A stretch of 64,000 nt of DNA from Adiantum capillus-veneris. Lineage: Eukaryota > Streptophyta > Polypodiopsida > Polypodiales > Pteridaceae. The number at the start of each line of letters is the position of its first letter. Within the stretch, counting starts at the first letter, position 1. The stretch spans positions 32,652,446 through 32,716,445 of the forward strand of contig CM043969.1 of the NCBI GenBank assembly GCA_014529385.2. Direction: 5' to 3'. A model generated the notes under the pieces. That model searched no databases. It was not told the DNA's origin and saw nothing but the letters and a program-made list of their open reading frames with translations. This document shows positions 55,960-64,000 of the stretch, in pieces. The translations under genes and the position numbers were made by a program.

Positions 55960-56664
55960 AGTTATCCAATTTACTCAAGGGGTTCCAAGATGTTTTTATT
56001 GACGATATCCCTTGTGAACTACCTCCCAAACAAGGCAATGATGACCATGCAATTGAACTTCTTCCAGGAATCTCTCCGCCTAATAAACCTCCTTATTGAG
56101 TTTCTCAAGCTCAACAAGAGGAGATTATGTAGCAAGTGCATGAGCTGGTTGAGAATGGCATGGTTAGGCCTAGCTCATCTCCATTTTGTTCGGTAGTGTT
56201 ATTAGTGCAAAAGAAAGACGACACATATTGTATGTGTGTCAACTATAGAGCACTAAATAGGATCACTATCAAGAATAGGTTTCCCATTCCACGGGTAGAA
56301 GACTTTTTTGATAAGCTATAGGGGTTGATCTACTCAGTAGGATTGACCTAGAAAGTGGCTACCATCAAATAAGGATAGTTGATGAAGGCATTGTAAAGAC
56401 CACATTTCGCACTACATTTGGTCTTTGTAAGTACATTGTCATGCCTTTTGGCTTGACCAATGCAGCAGCCACATTTAACCACTTGATGAAGAAACTATTT
56501 AGACCTCACTGAACCTTTACTAGAGTGTTCTTTGATTATATAATCATCTACTCTAATTCATTAGACAAACACAAGCAACACCTCTAGGTAATATTTCAAG
56601 TTTTATGAGAGAATAAACTTTATATTAATAAAAAGAAAAGTGATTTTTTCCTACAAGAGATTTA
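55960..56664 (+). pseudogene. Reverse transcriptase of third Ty3/gypsy element
   Basis: Sense is scattered over three frames: HELVENGMVRPSSSPFCSVV, CVNYRALNRITIKNRFPIP, then TTFGLCKYIVMPFGLTNAAATF, then VFFDYIIIYS. The last should read VFFDDIIIYS; the second catalytic Asp is Tyr. Stops occur at about 56098, 56128, 56319 and later. Confidence 0.85.
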
Positions 56665-57306
56665 GTGTTTAGGTCACATTATCTCTCAAGATGGCATCCA
56701 AATGGATCCATCAAAGCTAGGGTAATAAAAATATGGCCTAATCTAAGGAATCTGCATGAGCTAACAAGCTTTATATGTATGTGTGCATACTATAGACGCT
56801 TCATAGAAAAGTTCTCACTAGTCGTAGGACCTTTACATGACCTAACAAAGAAAAATTCTAGGTATATATGGTCCACCAAGGAGGACAATGCTTTTGAAAA
56901 GCTTAAAGAGAAGCTTATCTTTCAAGCTATGCCTACACTACCAAATCTCTCAAAGCCATTTGAGGTCCAATGTGACGCTTGTGGTGATTGCCTTGGAGTT
57001 GTTTTGCTTCAAGAAGGGCGTACCGTAGCCTCTGAAAGTCTAAGGCTTGACCCTGTCGAGCAAACTCTAGGCATATATGAGATGGAACTCTTAGCAGTTC
57101 TACATGCTCTAGACTCGTGGAAGCACTATTTATTGGGGACTCCTTTCATTTTTCAAACGGATCACCGAAGTCTAAAGTACTTCATGACATAGACCAAGCT
57201 CTTCGCCTAACAAATGAGGTGGGAAAATTTCCTTTCTCAATTTCATTTTCATATTGCTCACATTGATGTCAAGCATAATCAAGTGGCTGATGCACTCTCA
57301 AGATGA
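56665..57306 (+). pseudogene. RT thumb and RNase H of third Ty3/gypsy element
   Basis: HELTSFICMCAYYRRFIEKF is the RT connection; FEVQCDACGDCLGVVLLQEG, YEMELLAVLHALDSWKHYLL and QTDHRSLKYFMT are RNase H, then after stops VKHNQVADALSR closes the domain at about 57303. The catalytic Asp/Glu/Asp residues are present. Confidence 0.88.
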
Positions 57307-57469
57307 CCGAGAGTGAACGTGGTATCCATAGAAACTCACAATGATCTATCTTCTATCATAGATGATTAGCTATCGATCCTGATTTTAGAGATGTGATTTC
57401 AGCCCTTGCACTAGGGAAGATGAAGAACCATTTACACTACAACGTGGTTATCTTCTTTATGCCAATAGA

Positions 57470-57680
57470 CTATGTGTTACTAACTCACTACGTGAGAAAG
57501 TAATGCATGACTCTCATGCTCCTCCTTATGTGGCACATAGAGGGATTCAGTCTACCCTAAAAGGGTAGAAATATAGTTCTATTGGCCCACCATGAAAGCA
57601 AACATACAAGAGTATTTTTCAAATGTGTGGTATGTCAAAAGACAAAGTTTGATAGAAAGAAGCATTAGGGACAAAAACGT
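57470..57680 (+). pseudogene. Integrase zinc-module remnant
   Basis: LREKVMHDSHAPPYVAHRGIQ matches the HH half of the integrase N-terminal zinc module; the CC half and the catalytic core are lost or scrambled. Confidence 0.6.
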
Positions 57681-57875
57681 CTAAAAAAGGGTTGTTTGGT
57701 AATCCACGGATTAAGAAATAGGCCAATACTCACTTGACATGTATACAAAAGTATGGCATTCCTGTCTCCTCTAGCTTGAGCTTTTGTGCTTCCACTTTAG
57801 CGGAAAACGTCTAAATGTCACTTTCATTTGGCTAAATTGCCTATACTTGATGGCGTTCCTGTTATTTTTGATGTA

Positions 57876-58105
57876 TAACATCATATTCTGGGCCTGATGT
57901 ACAAGTGCTCTTTTCTATTTAATATTGTACAATACTAAGCTAGAAGATACGAAATCTTTCTTTTCAAACAGTGATGATGACGCCTATTAATAACATCATA
58001 TTCTGGGCCTGATGTACAAGTTCTCTTTTCTATTTAATATTGTACAATATTAAGCTAGAAGATACGAAATCTTTCTTTTCAAACAGTGATGATGACGCCT
58101 ATTAA
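57876..58105. repeat. 115-bp tandem duplication
   Basis: 57876-57990 and 57991-58105 are nearly identical (TAACATCATATTCTGGGCC... to ...GATGACGCCTATTAA), differing at very few bases, so the duplication is recent. Confidence 0.93.
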
Positions 58106-58474
58106 TGACTAATTCGTATTTTTTTTAATGTCTACTTTTCACTTAGCCTCTACTTCTAAGCACCACATCAAGAGCTTGCACCTAGCACGTGCGTACATAA
58201 TATCTACATCAACATGGGACCACACCTGAAGACATCCTTTCTCACATTGTTTTGAATCAATGACCACACTGTGCAATTGTGGCTTGATTGAACTACACTC
58301 TACCCCCACTCGCCCTGTTTCGTTAGTGTACCCACATCGTGCGCAAAAGGACTCAATGAATTTTTCACTCCTCCCCCTATCGCACCGGTCCATCTCTTGC
58401 CCATAGTGCTCTTGTCATGTGTGAGCTTGTCATCCTCCTATCGTGTTGTTCTAGCTTTGCGGCCACACCACATA

Positions 58475-59095
58475 AGAACCTTGAATCACTTTGTTAATTG
58501 GATTCCTAAGGTTTTTCTAAATCATGTACAAAAGCACTTAGAGACTTTGACACTCCCCATGTTGCGTCATTTTAGCTCCTGCCCACACCGCGCGAAGAGG
58601 GCATCATACAGATTGTCACTCCCCCCCTCATCGCGTCGTTCTGGCTCCATGCACACACCATGCACAAAAATCTTGAGTGACCTTATTATTTGGACTATTT
58701 TTCTAAATCATGTGCAAAAGAGCTCAAAGACTTTGACACTCCCCATGTTGCATCATTTTAGCTCTTGCCCACACCGCGCGAAGAGGGCATCATACAGGTT
58801 GTCACTACCCCCCTCATCGTGTCGTTCTGGTTCCATGCAAACACCATGCAAAAAAATCTTGAGTGAACTTATTATTTGGACTTATTTTTCTAAACCATGT
58901 GCAAAAGCGCTCAAAGACTTTGACACTTGCCATGTTGCATTATTTTTGCTCCTACCCAGACCGCACGAAGAGGGCATCATACAGCTTGTCACTCCCCCCC
59001 CTCATCACGTCGTTCTGGCTACATGCACACACAATGCAAAAAAATATTGAGTGACCTTATTATTTGGATTCCATTGGTTTTTCTTATATGTACAA
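58475..59095. repeat. Tandem satellite, ~186-bp unit, about 3.3 copies
   Basis: Units start at TTTTTCTAAATCATG near 58513, 58699 and 58886, with a last partial unit near 59080. The unit length is divisible by three, so one plus-strand frame (58397-59050) stays open through 62-residue repeats. I think this is a property of the repeat and not a gene. Confidence 0.88.
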
Positions 59096-59099
59096 GATA

Positions 59100-59285
59100 T
59101 TAGCAAAAGGCCTATTTGGTGCCACACTACGCCTTGCTTGCACAACGGGATAGGGAGTATTTTTAGAATCTCACTATCCCCTCATGTTGTGTGGGTCATT
59201 TTTGGAACACCAATTTGGTGCCACATTACCCCAGGATAGGGGGTTAGTTTTAGAATCTCATTACCCCAATCATGATATGTGGGTT
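59100..59285. repeat. Diverged direct repeat of about 95 bp
   Basis: TTTGGTGCCACACTACGCC... to GTGTGGGTCATTTT is followed by TTTGGTGCCACATTACCCC... to ATGTGGGTTATTT. Two copies, moderately diverged. Confidence 0.7.
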
Positions 59286-59443
59286 ATTTGCATTCACAGA
59301 TTCACCTTTCCTGCCTAATATAGATGTCTTTTATATAGAGATCTATTAAGCATATTGGACCCAAGCATAGTCACAAAATTTTTACAATATATAACACTTG
59401 TAACTTTTAAAAGCTATAATATTTGAAACTTTTGAAATCACAA

Positions 59444-59712
59444 ATGAGTCCGAAATGCCTAAAAACCCCGAAAACGATTGGCTATATGCCTCGTTCTGAC
59501 ACCCGGAGAGGTCGGTATGGCCAAAAAAGGCCTCCGGAGGCACTATCCCGTACGGCGCGAGGAGAGGGGTAGCCAGAGTGTGGCTACCCCTCTCCTCGCG
59601 CCGTACGGGATAGTGCCTCCGGAGGCCTTTTTTGGCCATACCGACCTCTCCGGGTGTCAGAACGAGGCATATAGCCAGTCGTTTGCGAGGTTTTTGGGCA
59701 TTTCGGACTCAT
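59444..59712. repeat. 269-bp near-perfect inverted repeat (long hairpin)
   Basis: Two arms of about 132 bases flank a 5-base loop AGTGT near 59576. The inner ~95 bases of each arm are perfectly complementary; the outer ~35 have about five mismatches. Weak complementarity continues outside. The arms are GC-rich in an AT-rich setting. Mirrored ORFs on both strands (starting MAKKGLRRHY) result from the symmetry. Confidence 0.95.
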
Positions 59713-60611
59713 CTATGATGTTAAAATTTTGTCATTTTTCTCTATTTGAAAGTTGTAATTATAAGTTGAGTCAAAAGAGCTGAAGCAGCAAAGTTTTATT
59801 AACATGGCTTAAAGGCAAAGGGACTCTGGAGGGTGATGAAGATTCTAATAATGATGGTCCATGCCAATGGTTTCTAGATGTCATGTTATAGGATCATGGT
59901 CACATGGAAGTCTACATAGAAGAGTGAAAAAAATTCAAGCTCAAGTTTCATCTCACACAAATGTTAGAATAGTTAAAGGGAGACTTATCTTAGGAGTTAT
60001 AGATTAGTAAAATGATTGTGTGGCAAAGGGGAGATAAAGTGTTAATCCTGATGTTGCAATGCTAGAGGAACATATGTTGTAACTTTACAAGGTATTATAT
60101 TGTGAAAATGAATGTTTTGCAAGGAGATTTAAAGTAAATTTACAAGTAATTATATTGTAAAAATGATAGTCTTTTGCAAGGAATGATATTGTAACTTTGC
60201 ATCTAAATAGTCTCCTCCTTGGAAGGATTGTGATGTTCACAGCAAGGTGGTTGTTGTTGGCTCTTTGATCTCATCCTCCCTGGAAGGATTGTGATGTTCA
60301 CAGCAAGGTGGTTGTTGTTGGCTCTTTGATCTCATCCGCTATAATTGCCTCCCTTGGTATCGACTTAGTTATTTTAGTGCATTGCTTCTTCTTTGTCATC
60401 CTCCATTTCTTGTTGATATGAAAAATGAAGTTTGTGCTTGATAATGTGACTTCTGAGAAAACTAAGCGGATCTTTTAGCTTTCAAACCTCCTATTGAAGA
60501 ATCCTGCAAAATATTTTCTGTACTTTTAGAAATAGTTGGATCAATCTCCAAATGCGGATGGCCACCATGGAAATCTATTTATGAAAGTAAGGCTTCAAAT
60601 TTTTCTATTTA
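59713..60611. other. Spacer between hairpin and CACTA copy 2
   Basis: AT-rich with no gene seen. It contains loosely repeated TTTGCAAGGA/ATTATATTGTAA phrases (60080-60200) and a 61-bp tandem duplication. Confidence 0.45.
60214..60335. repeat. 61-bp tandem duplication
   Basis: Two adjacent copies of a unit beginning CCTCC(T/C)TGGAAGGATTGTG and ending TTTGATCTCAT. They are almost identical. Confidence 0.9.
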
Positions 60612-60635
60612 CACTACAAGAGGTTGTGTGCTCTT

Positions 60636-60850
60636 GTGACGCTGTTAGCGACGGAAATACATTGGGTTTTTATAACCCCCGGCGTCGCTAAAATCGTCGC
60701 TAATAGCGTCGCTAAAATCGTCGCTAATAGCGTCGCTAGAAGCGTCGCTATATAGTGACGCTCATAGCGACAGTTATAGCGACGTTTACACAGAAGTCTA
60801 TAGCGACGCTCCAGAGCCATAAATAGCGACGATTATAGCGACGCCCGAGA
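60636..60850. repeat. CACTA subterminal repeats, TAGCGACG motif
   Basis: About 14 copies of (T)AGCGACG or its complement CGTCGCTA in both orientations within 215 bases of the TIR, many directly adjacent. Such arrays are the binding sites of the TNPA-type protein in En/Spm. They are much better preserved than in copy 1. Confidence 0.88.
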
Positions 60851-61483
60851 GAAATTTTTTTTGGTGACAGGGCATTGAATGCCCTGCCACCCATCAAGCA
60901 TATTGTACTTGATTCACTTTTTTAAAAAAGTGCAAGGGTAGATAATAGACCCAAAATAGTCACCCACAAGACGCATTGTTTGCAAAATTGACAAGCGTAA
61001 AATTGACAATTGTACACATTTGTACATCATAGGCAAAATGAATTGATTGGCAAATGTAATAATGACAATTGTACAACATCATAGACATAAAGAATTGATT
61101 GGCAAAATGAACTGCGGTGACAAATGTAATAATATACATGGTTCAAAAAGATGTATTAAATCCATCTCATGATACATAAGCTATGAGAAACCCTAAACTA
61201 ATGCTATCTAGCTACGGCTAAACTGACGTCATCTAGTCAGACGTCTCATCGCGTCCAAGCGGCGTATCTGTCGGATTCTGCAAAAAGAGACAATAAGACA
61301 GCTTTCAGTAAGTATAAACATATAACGACATTTATAAAACAATACAAAAAATAGAAAAGAGTAAACCCTAATACTAACCATGCCGCCGTGAGAACTGAGA
61401 ATGTCCATCAGGGCGTTTAAGCCCTTCCTGCCTGCGTACTCGCGTCTTGTCATCGACCACTGTCAAAACATACAAAGATTTCA

Positions 61484-61780
61484 TTATGTTAGAATTAAAA
61501 AACTCATAAACCCTAAACTATCGAACATAAAGAGCAATGCGAAAACACTTACAAAATCGGCCTCAAATGATGTCCATCCACCGCTCCCCAAGTGGTGCGA
61601 GCTCCCTGCCTCTACTTGCGCTCTGGCTGCATCCTTTTGTTGCTTCCACTTGTCGGGATTCTCGCGCGCTACTTTCTTCGCATTCTTCCAATCTTCTTTG
61701 GCCAGCCAATCTGGCCTGTTCCACCCATGCTTGATTGCTTTTTGCACTTCGGAACGCTTGTGTTTGCAGTATTTGCGCAT
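61484..61780 (-). pseudogene. C-terminal part of CACTA second protein (plant En/Spm Transposase_24-like)
   Basis: The frame includes KHGWNRPDWLAKEDWKNAKK, ENPDKWKQQKDAARAQVEAG and SHHLGSGGWTSFEADF. A Trp-rich segment followed by NP..WKxxKxxAxxxxxxxxxxHxxGS is typical of the plant En/Spm accessory-protein family. The exon edge near 61560 (ADF followed by a GTAAGT-like sequence) could be a splice donor. Confidence 0.6.
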
Positions 61781-61896
61781 TCAAATCTTTATCAGGTCTT
61801 CATTGAAGCGCTGATCCCATGTTGGAATGGGAAACTCATCATGAGGTATGCTGATGACTATGTTTTTTAAATCACTTGGTACTTCACTCCATTTGT

Positions 61897-62511
61897 TTAG
61901 TATGTAGTGTCTAAACAGCTGACACGCATGTGCGAGATCACCTTCTTGCCGTCATCATCCATGATGATGCTGCCGCTGAAGTCGACGGAGTAAGGCAAGC
62001 CCTCTGGCCGGTGACGCGTGGACCTGGGTGTCCCGGTCGGGGTCTCTAGCGGCGTGTCGATGGGGGTACGGACGTCAGGTGTCTCCACCAGCGTCTGGGC
62101 CCCGAAGCGAGGAGTGTCGAGTGGGGTGGCTCCTAGCAGAGTAGTTAGAGGTGTGTAGCTGCTACGAACAGTCAGCCGCGTAAAACCTGGCGTAGATGGC
62201 GATGCTGTGGCTGGTGTGGGGGCGGGCAAAGAAGGGGAGGGTAAAGAGCCTTGTTGAACACGAGGCGGTGTGGAGGCATCGGCGGCGGAATCCCCACAAC
62301 AACCGCCACCGCCACCACTAGAGCGCCAGTGTCTAGACGAGTGTGAAGATCGTCTCGTCGACGCCGAAGCTTCGGAGCGCGCCGAATGCTCCGAAAGAGA
62401 GGGAGATGCGGATGGAGTAGGAACGCGCGATGATGCGCCAGAGTGATGACGCTCCACGTACCACTGTCTCTGCTGTGGTGACAAAGAAGAAAGAAACTCC
62501 TCATCATCCAT
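61897..62511 (-). CDS. CACTA second-ORF protein, N-terminal part (Ser/Pro/Thr-rich)
   Basis: ATG at 62511, chosen because the equivalent ATG and context (GCAGGTATGGATGA) are conserved in copy 1. About 204 codons: MDDEEFLSSLSPQQRQWYVE, a Ser/Arg/Gly-rich low-complexity middle, Pro/Thr-rich repeats (TPxxTPxxTP), and YSVDFSGSIIMDDDGKKVIS near the end. It is likely the first large exon of the TNPA-like DNA-binding protein that recognises the subterminal repeats, with 61484-61780 as a further exon. The frame is intact here and broken in copy 1. Confidence 0.55.
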   Translation of the reverse strand: MDDEEFLSSLSPQQRQWYVERHHSGASSRVPTPSASPSLSEHSARSEASASTRRSSHSSRHWRSSGGGGGCCGDSAADASTPPRVQQGSLPSPSLPAPTPATASPSTPGFTRLTVRSSYTPLTTLLGATPLDTPRFGAQTLVETPDVRTPIDTPLETPTGTPRSTRHRPEGLPYSVDFSGSIIMDDDGKKVISHMRVSCLDTTY

Positions 62512-62783
62512 ACCTGCATTAAACACACAAATATTTAAACTTAATATTGAATGAATAGAGTAGACAATGACGCAAAGACCATTAAATACAATGACGTAAT
62601 GACGCATATAAATACAATGACGCAATGAATTGAGTGATAGAAGAGGCAAGTGGAAATCTCAGAATTTTCAATCAAAAGATGTGAGCGCGAGTAGAAAAGA
62701 GCGTTATACACCATGGAAGGTACTTAGAGAGCCAGAGCTTTTACAACACGGAGAAAAATTGTTCAAATACAATATTTGTGGCT

Positions 62784-63035
62784 TTAAGAGATCTCTCTCT
62801 CATCCTCGCATAACTCAGCATAACTTCCTATATCTATATAGAGCTCTCCGTTTAAACACATATCCTCTGTTTCATTTTGTAGCTCCTCTGCATGCACCCC
62901 ATATAGAGTAGTAGCATCTTGATGCTCGTCTGGCACCACCGCAGCGGCTTCTGATTGAGCATCTTCTCTGATCTCCTCCATTGATGCCGTTGTGATTGGC
63001 ACATTGGACGGTCCCACATCCTCGTCACTACTCAT
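62784..63035 (-). pseudogene. Deletion fusion of CACTA transposase N- and C-terminal ends, 83 codons
   Basis: Starts MSSDEDVGPSN (compare MSTDDDVGSSN at 43929 in copy 1) and then, from VPITTASMEEI on, equals the far C-terminal tail found in copy 1 at 40612-40770. All TNP2, DUF4218 and DUF4216 sequence between is gone. The junction lies at a TTGGACG sequence present at the copy 1 N-terminal site. Confidence 0.7.
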
Positions 63036-63097
63036 AATGAGGATAAAAATCTTATAACCTTGAAAACAAATTTAATATTCTATTGGCATTCTTCGTC

Positions 63098-63100
<3 letters not shown>

Positions 63101-63142
<42 letters not shown>
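63101..63142. repeat. (TC)n microsatellite
   Basis: About 42 bases of TC repeat in the promoter-side region of CACTA copy 2, at the same place as the shorter TC run near 43995 in copy 1. Confidence 0.97.
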
Positions 63143-63145
<3 letters not shown>

Positions 63146-63728
63146 CTCACATTCTCTAGTCATGTCCAATCGCCGCACACCTCGGTCTAGAGGTGCACGG
63201 AGATCAGAACCACCGGGTTATAATCTTGTCTTTATTGGTCAATAACTATATTTGTGGGTACAAGAAATCTACAGACCCACGTCTACATGATACTGCATGT
63301 AGTGGACAAAACCCCTTTGCCTCTTCTCTAGCTGTAGCACTTCAAAGCATCTTAACATCTTTTCACAGTAGATCTTTTCACTGTTCGTCTAACTCTAAAC
63401 CCTAAACCGTAAGTAATTCTTGTGTGGACTCAATCTAACGTAAATAAGCATAAATCTAAATAAACGTAAATCTAACTAAAAATAAACCTAAATCTAATTT
63501 AACGTAAGTCTACATCTAACCTAATCTTTAACGTCTTTTGGGATAGTTTCCTACGACGTTAAAACTCTCTTCTTCTTGTGTGTGTGTGTGTGGGTAAACC
63601 TAAATAAACCTAAGTCTAATCTAATATAACATAAATATAAATCTAACGTAAATTATGTTATATTAAAAACAAAGAACTAAACTAACAGGGATTATAAGAA
63701 CCTTAAAACTCATTTAACACATAATTTT
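63143..63728. other. Promoter-side non-coding part of CACTA copy 2
   Basis: 63160-63330 matches copy 1 (44080-44250). The remainder is AT-rich with repeated CTAAATCTAA-type phrases and a short (TG)n run at about 63578-63592. No gene. Confidence 0.5.
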
Positions 63729-63999
63729 TCACATAACTCGGCAAGAGTTGGCATTCTCATCACTAAAGATGTGAGAGTTAACTTCCGGCGGTGACGCTGC
63801 CTCATCTCCATCCACATCTGACGACAGCAATTGGCCCTTTGGACCGTTCTTGCTCTTGTTACTAACTTTGAAGTTGTTGTTGAATGACTAGAGGTTGTCT
63901 AGATGGTCATTGTCGGGGATGTAGTGACTCTTGCCGCCCTGAAGATCCACCTTCTTCCCTATCTTCTGAAGACATTTCACCAGTACTTTTGGATCGACG
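63729..63999 (-). pseudogene. Unidentified coding fragment at window edge
   Basis: In one minus frame: KVLVKCLQKIGKKVDLQGGK, IPDNDHLDN, an in-frame TAG near 63888, then GQLLSSDVDGDEAASPPEVN and a TGA at 63729. The text is not low-complexity and reads like a protein C-terminus. It may be another CACTA exon or a captured host exon; it is cut by the window end. Confidence 0.35.
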
Positions 64000-64000
64000 G

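Larger units (their letters stand above)
54650..57680 (+). mobile_element. Third Ty3/gypsy element, heavily decayed
   Basis: Gag, RT, RNase H and a trace of the integrase zinc module occur in order on the plus strand with many stops and frameshifts. No LTRs, PBS or polypurine tract were found. The left boundary is a guess; the region 54690-55130 is probably 5' internal sequence. Confidence 0.75.
60612..64000 (-). mobile_element. CACTA (En/Spm) element, copy 2, internally deleted; right end beyond window
   Basis: It begins with the TIR CACTACAAGAGG at 60612, preceded by TTA as the likely 3-bp target duplication. Subterminal repeats follow, then minus-strand coding pieces related to copy 1 (61484-63035), and a promoter-side region that matches 43930-44240 of copy 1. 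The transposase core is missing. The second TIR is not in the window. Confidence 0.85.

Noticed and set aside
58139-58393. 84-codon minus-strand ORF with several Cys and His residues
   Set aside because: Cysteine spacing fits no zinc-binding module I know; it borders the satellite and lacks other support.
1-64000. tRNA, rRNA or other known structured RNA genes
   Set aside because: I looked for tRNA-like A and B boxes and conserved rRNA words and found only the tRNA-complementary PBS sites of retroelements.

Overview
The window looks like nuclear DNA of a land plant with a large, repeat-rich genome. The evidence is several plant-type Ty3/gypsy elements (one with the second, 'archaeal-type' RNase H, one with a chromodomain), CACTA (En/Spm) transposons with DUF4216, DUF4218 and TNP2-type domains, AT-rich spacers, and many long (TC)n, (CA)n and compound microsatellites. 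Which plant clade it is cannot be settled from the sequence. Nearly all recognisable coding capacity belongs to mobile elements, most of it broken by stops and frameshifts. Only one small ORF (50504-50872) is a reasonable host-gene candidate.

Layout. (1) 1-~6850: the 3' half of a Ty3/gypsy Tat-like element on +, with PR, RT, RNase H, a second RNase H and integrase, then a polypurine tract and 3' LTR. (2) 7240-39463: a nested block built from three copies (A, B, C) of an LTR element I call 'Element X'. It carries only a gag/protease-like gene and no RT or integrase. Copy A (7240-11569, -) is split by a ~1.34 kb TTAA-flanked inverted-repeat transposon (8546-9884), and a complete 11.2 kb chromovirus (11570-22763, -) has inserted into it. 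Copy B (22790-29726, +) meets the stump of copy A in an inverted junction. B and C (30781-39062, +) are head to tail and share one LTR (29727-30780). The 5' internal parts of B and C carry an array of perfect or near-perfect 24-bp palindromes. (3) 39926-45993: a degraded CACTA element (-) ending in a clear TIR. (4) 46000-47380: an array of palindromic GTATGCTA-type repeats containing a small MITE. (5) 47380-54640: mostly featureless AT-rich DNA with one orphan pseudogene and the host-gene candidate. (6) 54650-57680: a heavily decayed third Ty3/gypsy element (+). (7) 57876-60335: tandem repeats and a striking 269-bp GC-rich near-perfect inverted repeat. (8) 60612 to the window end: a second, internally deleted CACTA relative that starts with an intact TIR and subterminal repeats.

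The most interesting signal is in the chromovirus. Its gag ORF has no usable ATG. A 41-codon ORF inside the LTR, identical in both LTRs, starts with ATG and ends at a good 5' splice site (CAG|GTTAGT). A 3' splice site in the correct phase lies just upstream of gag. This suggests that Gag translation starts in the LTR and that splicing removes U5, the primer-binding site and a leader that itself contains an unrelated ORF of about 146 codons. Element X, with its hairpin array, is the other candidate for an undescribed system.
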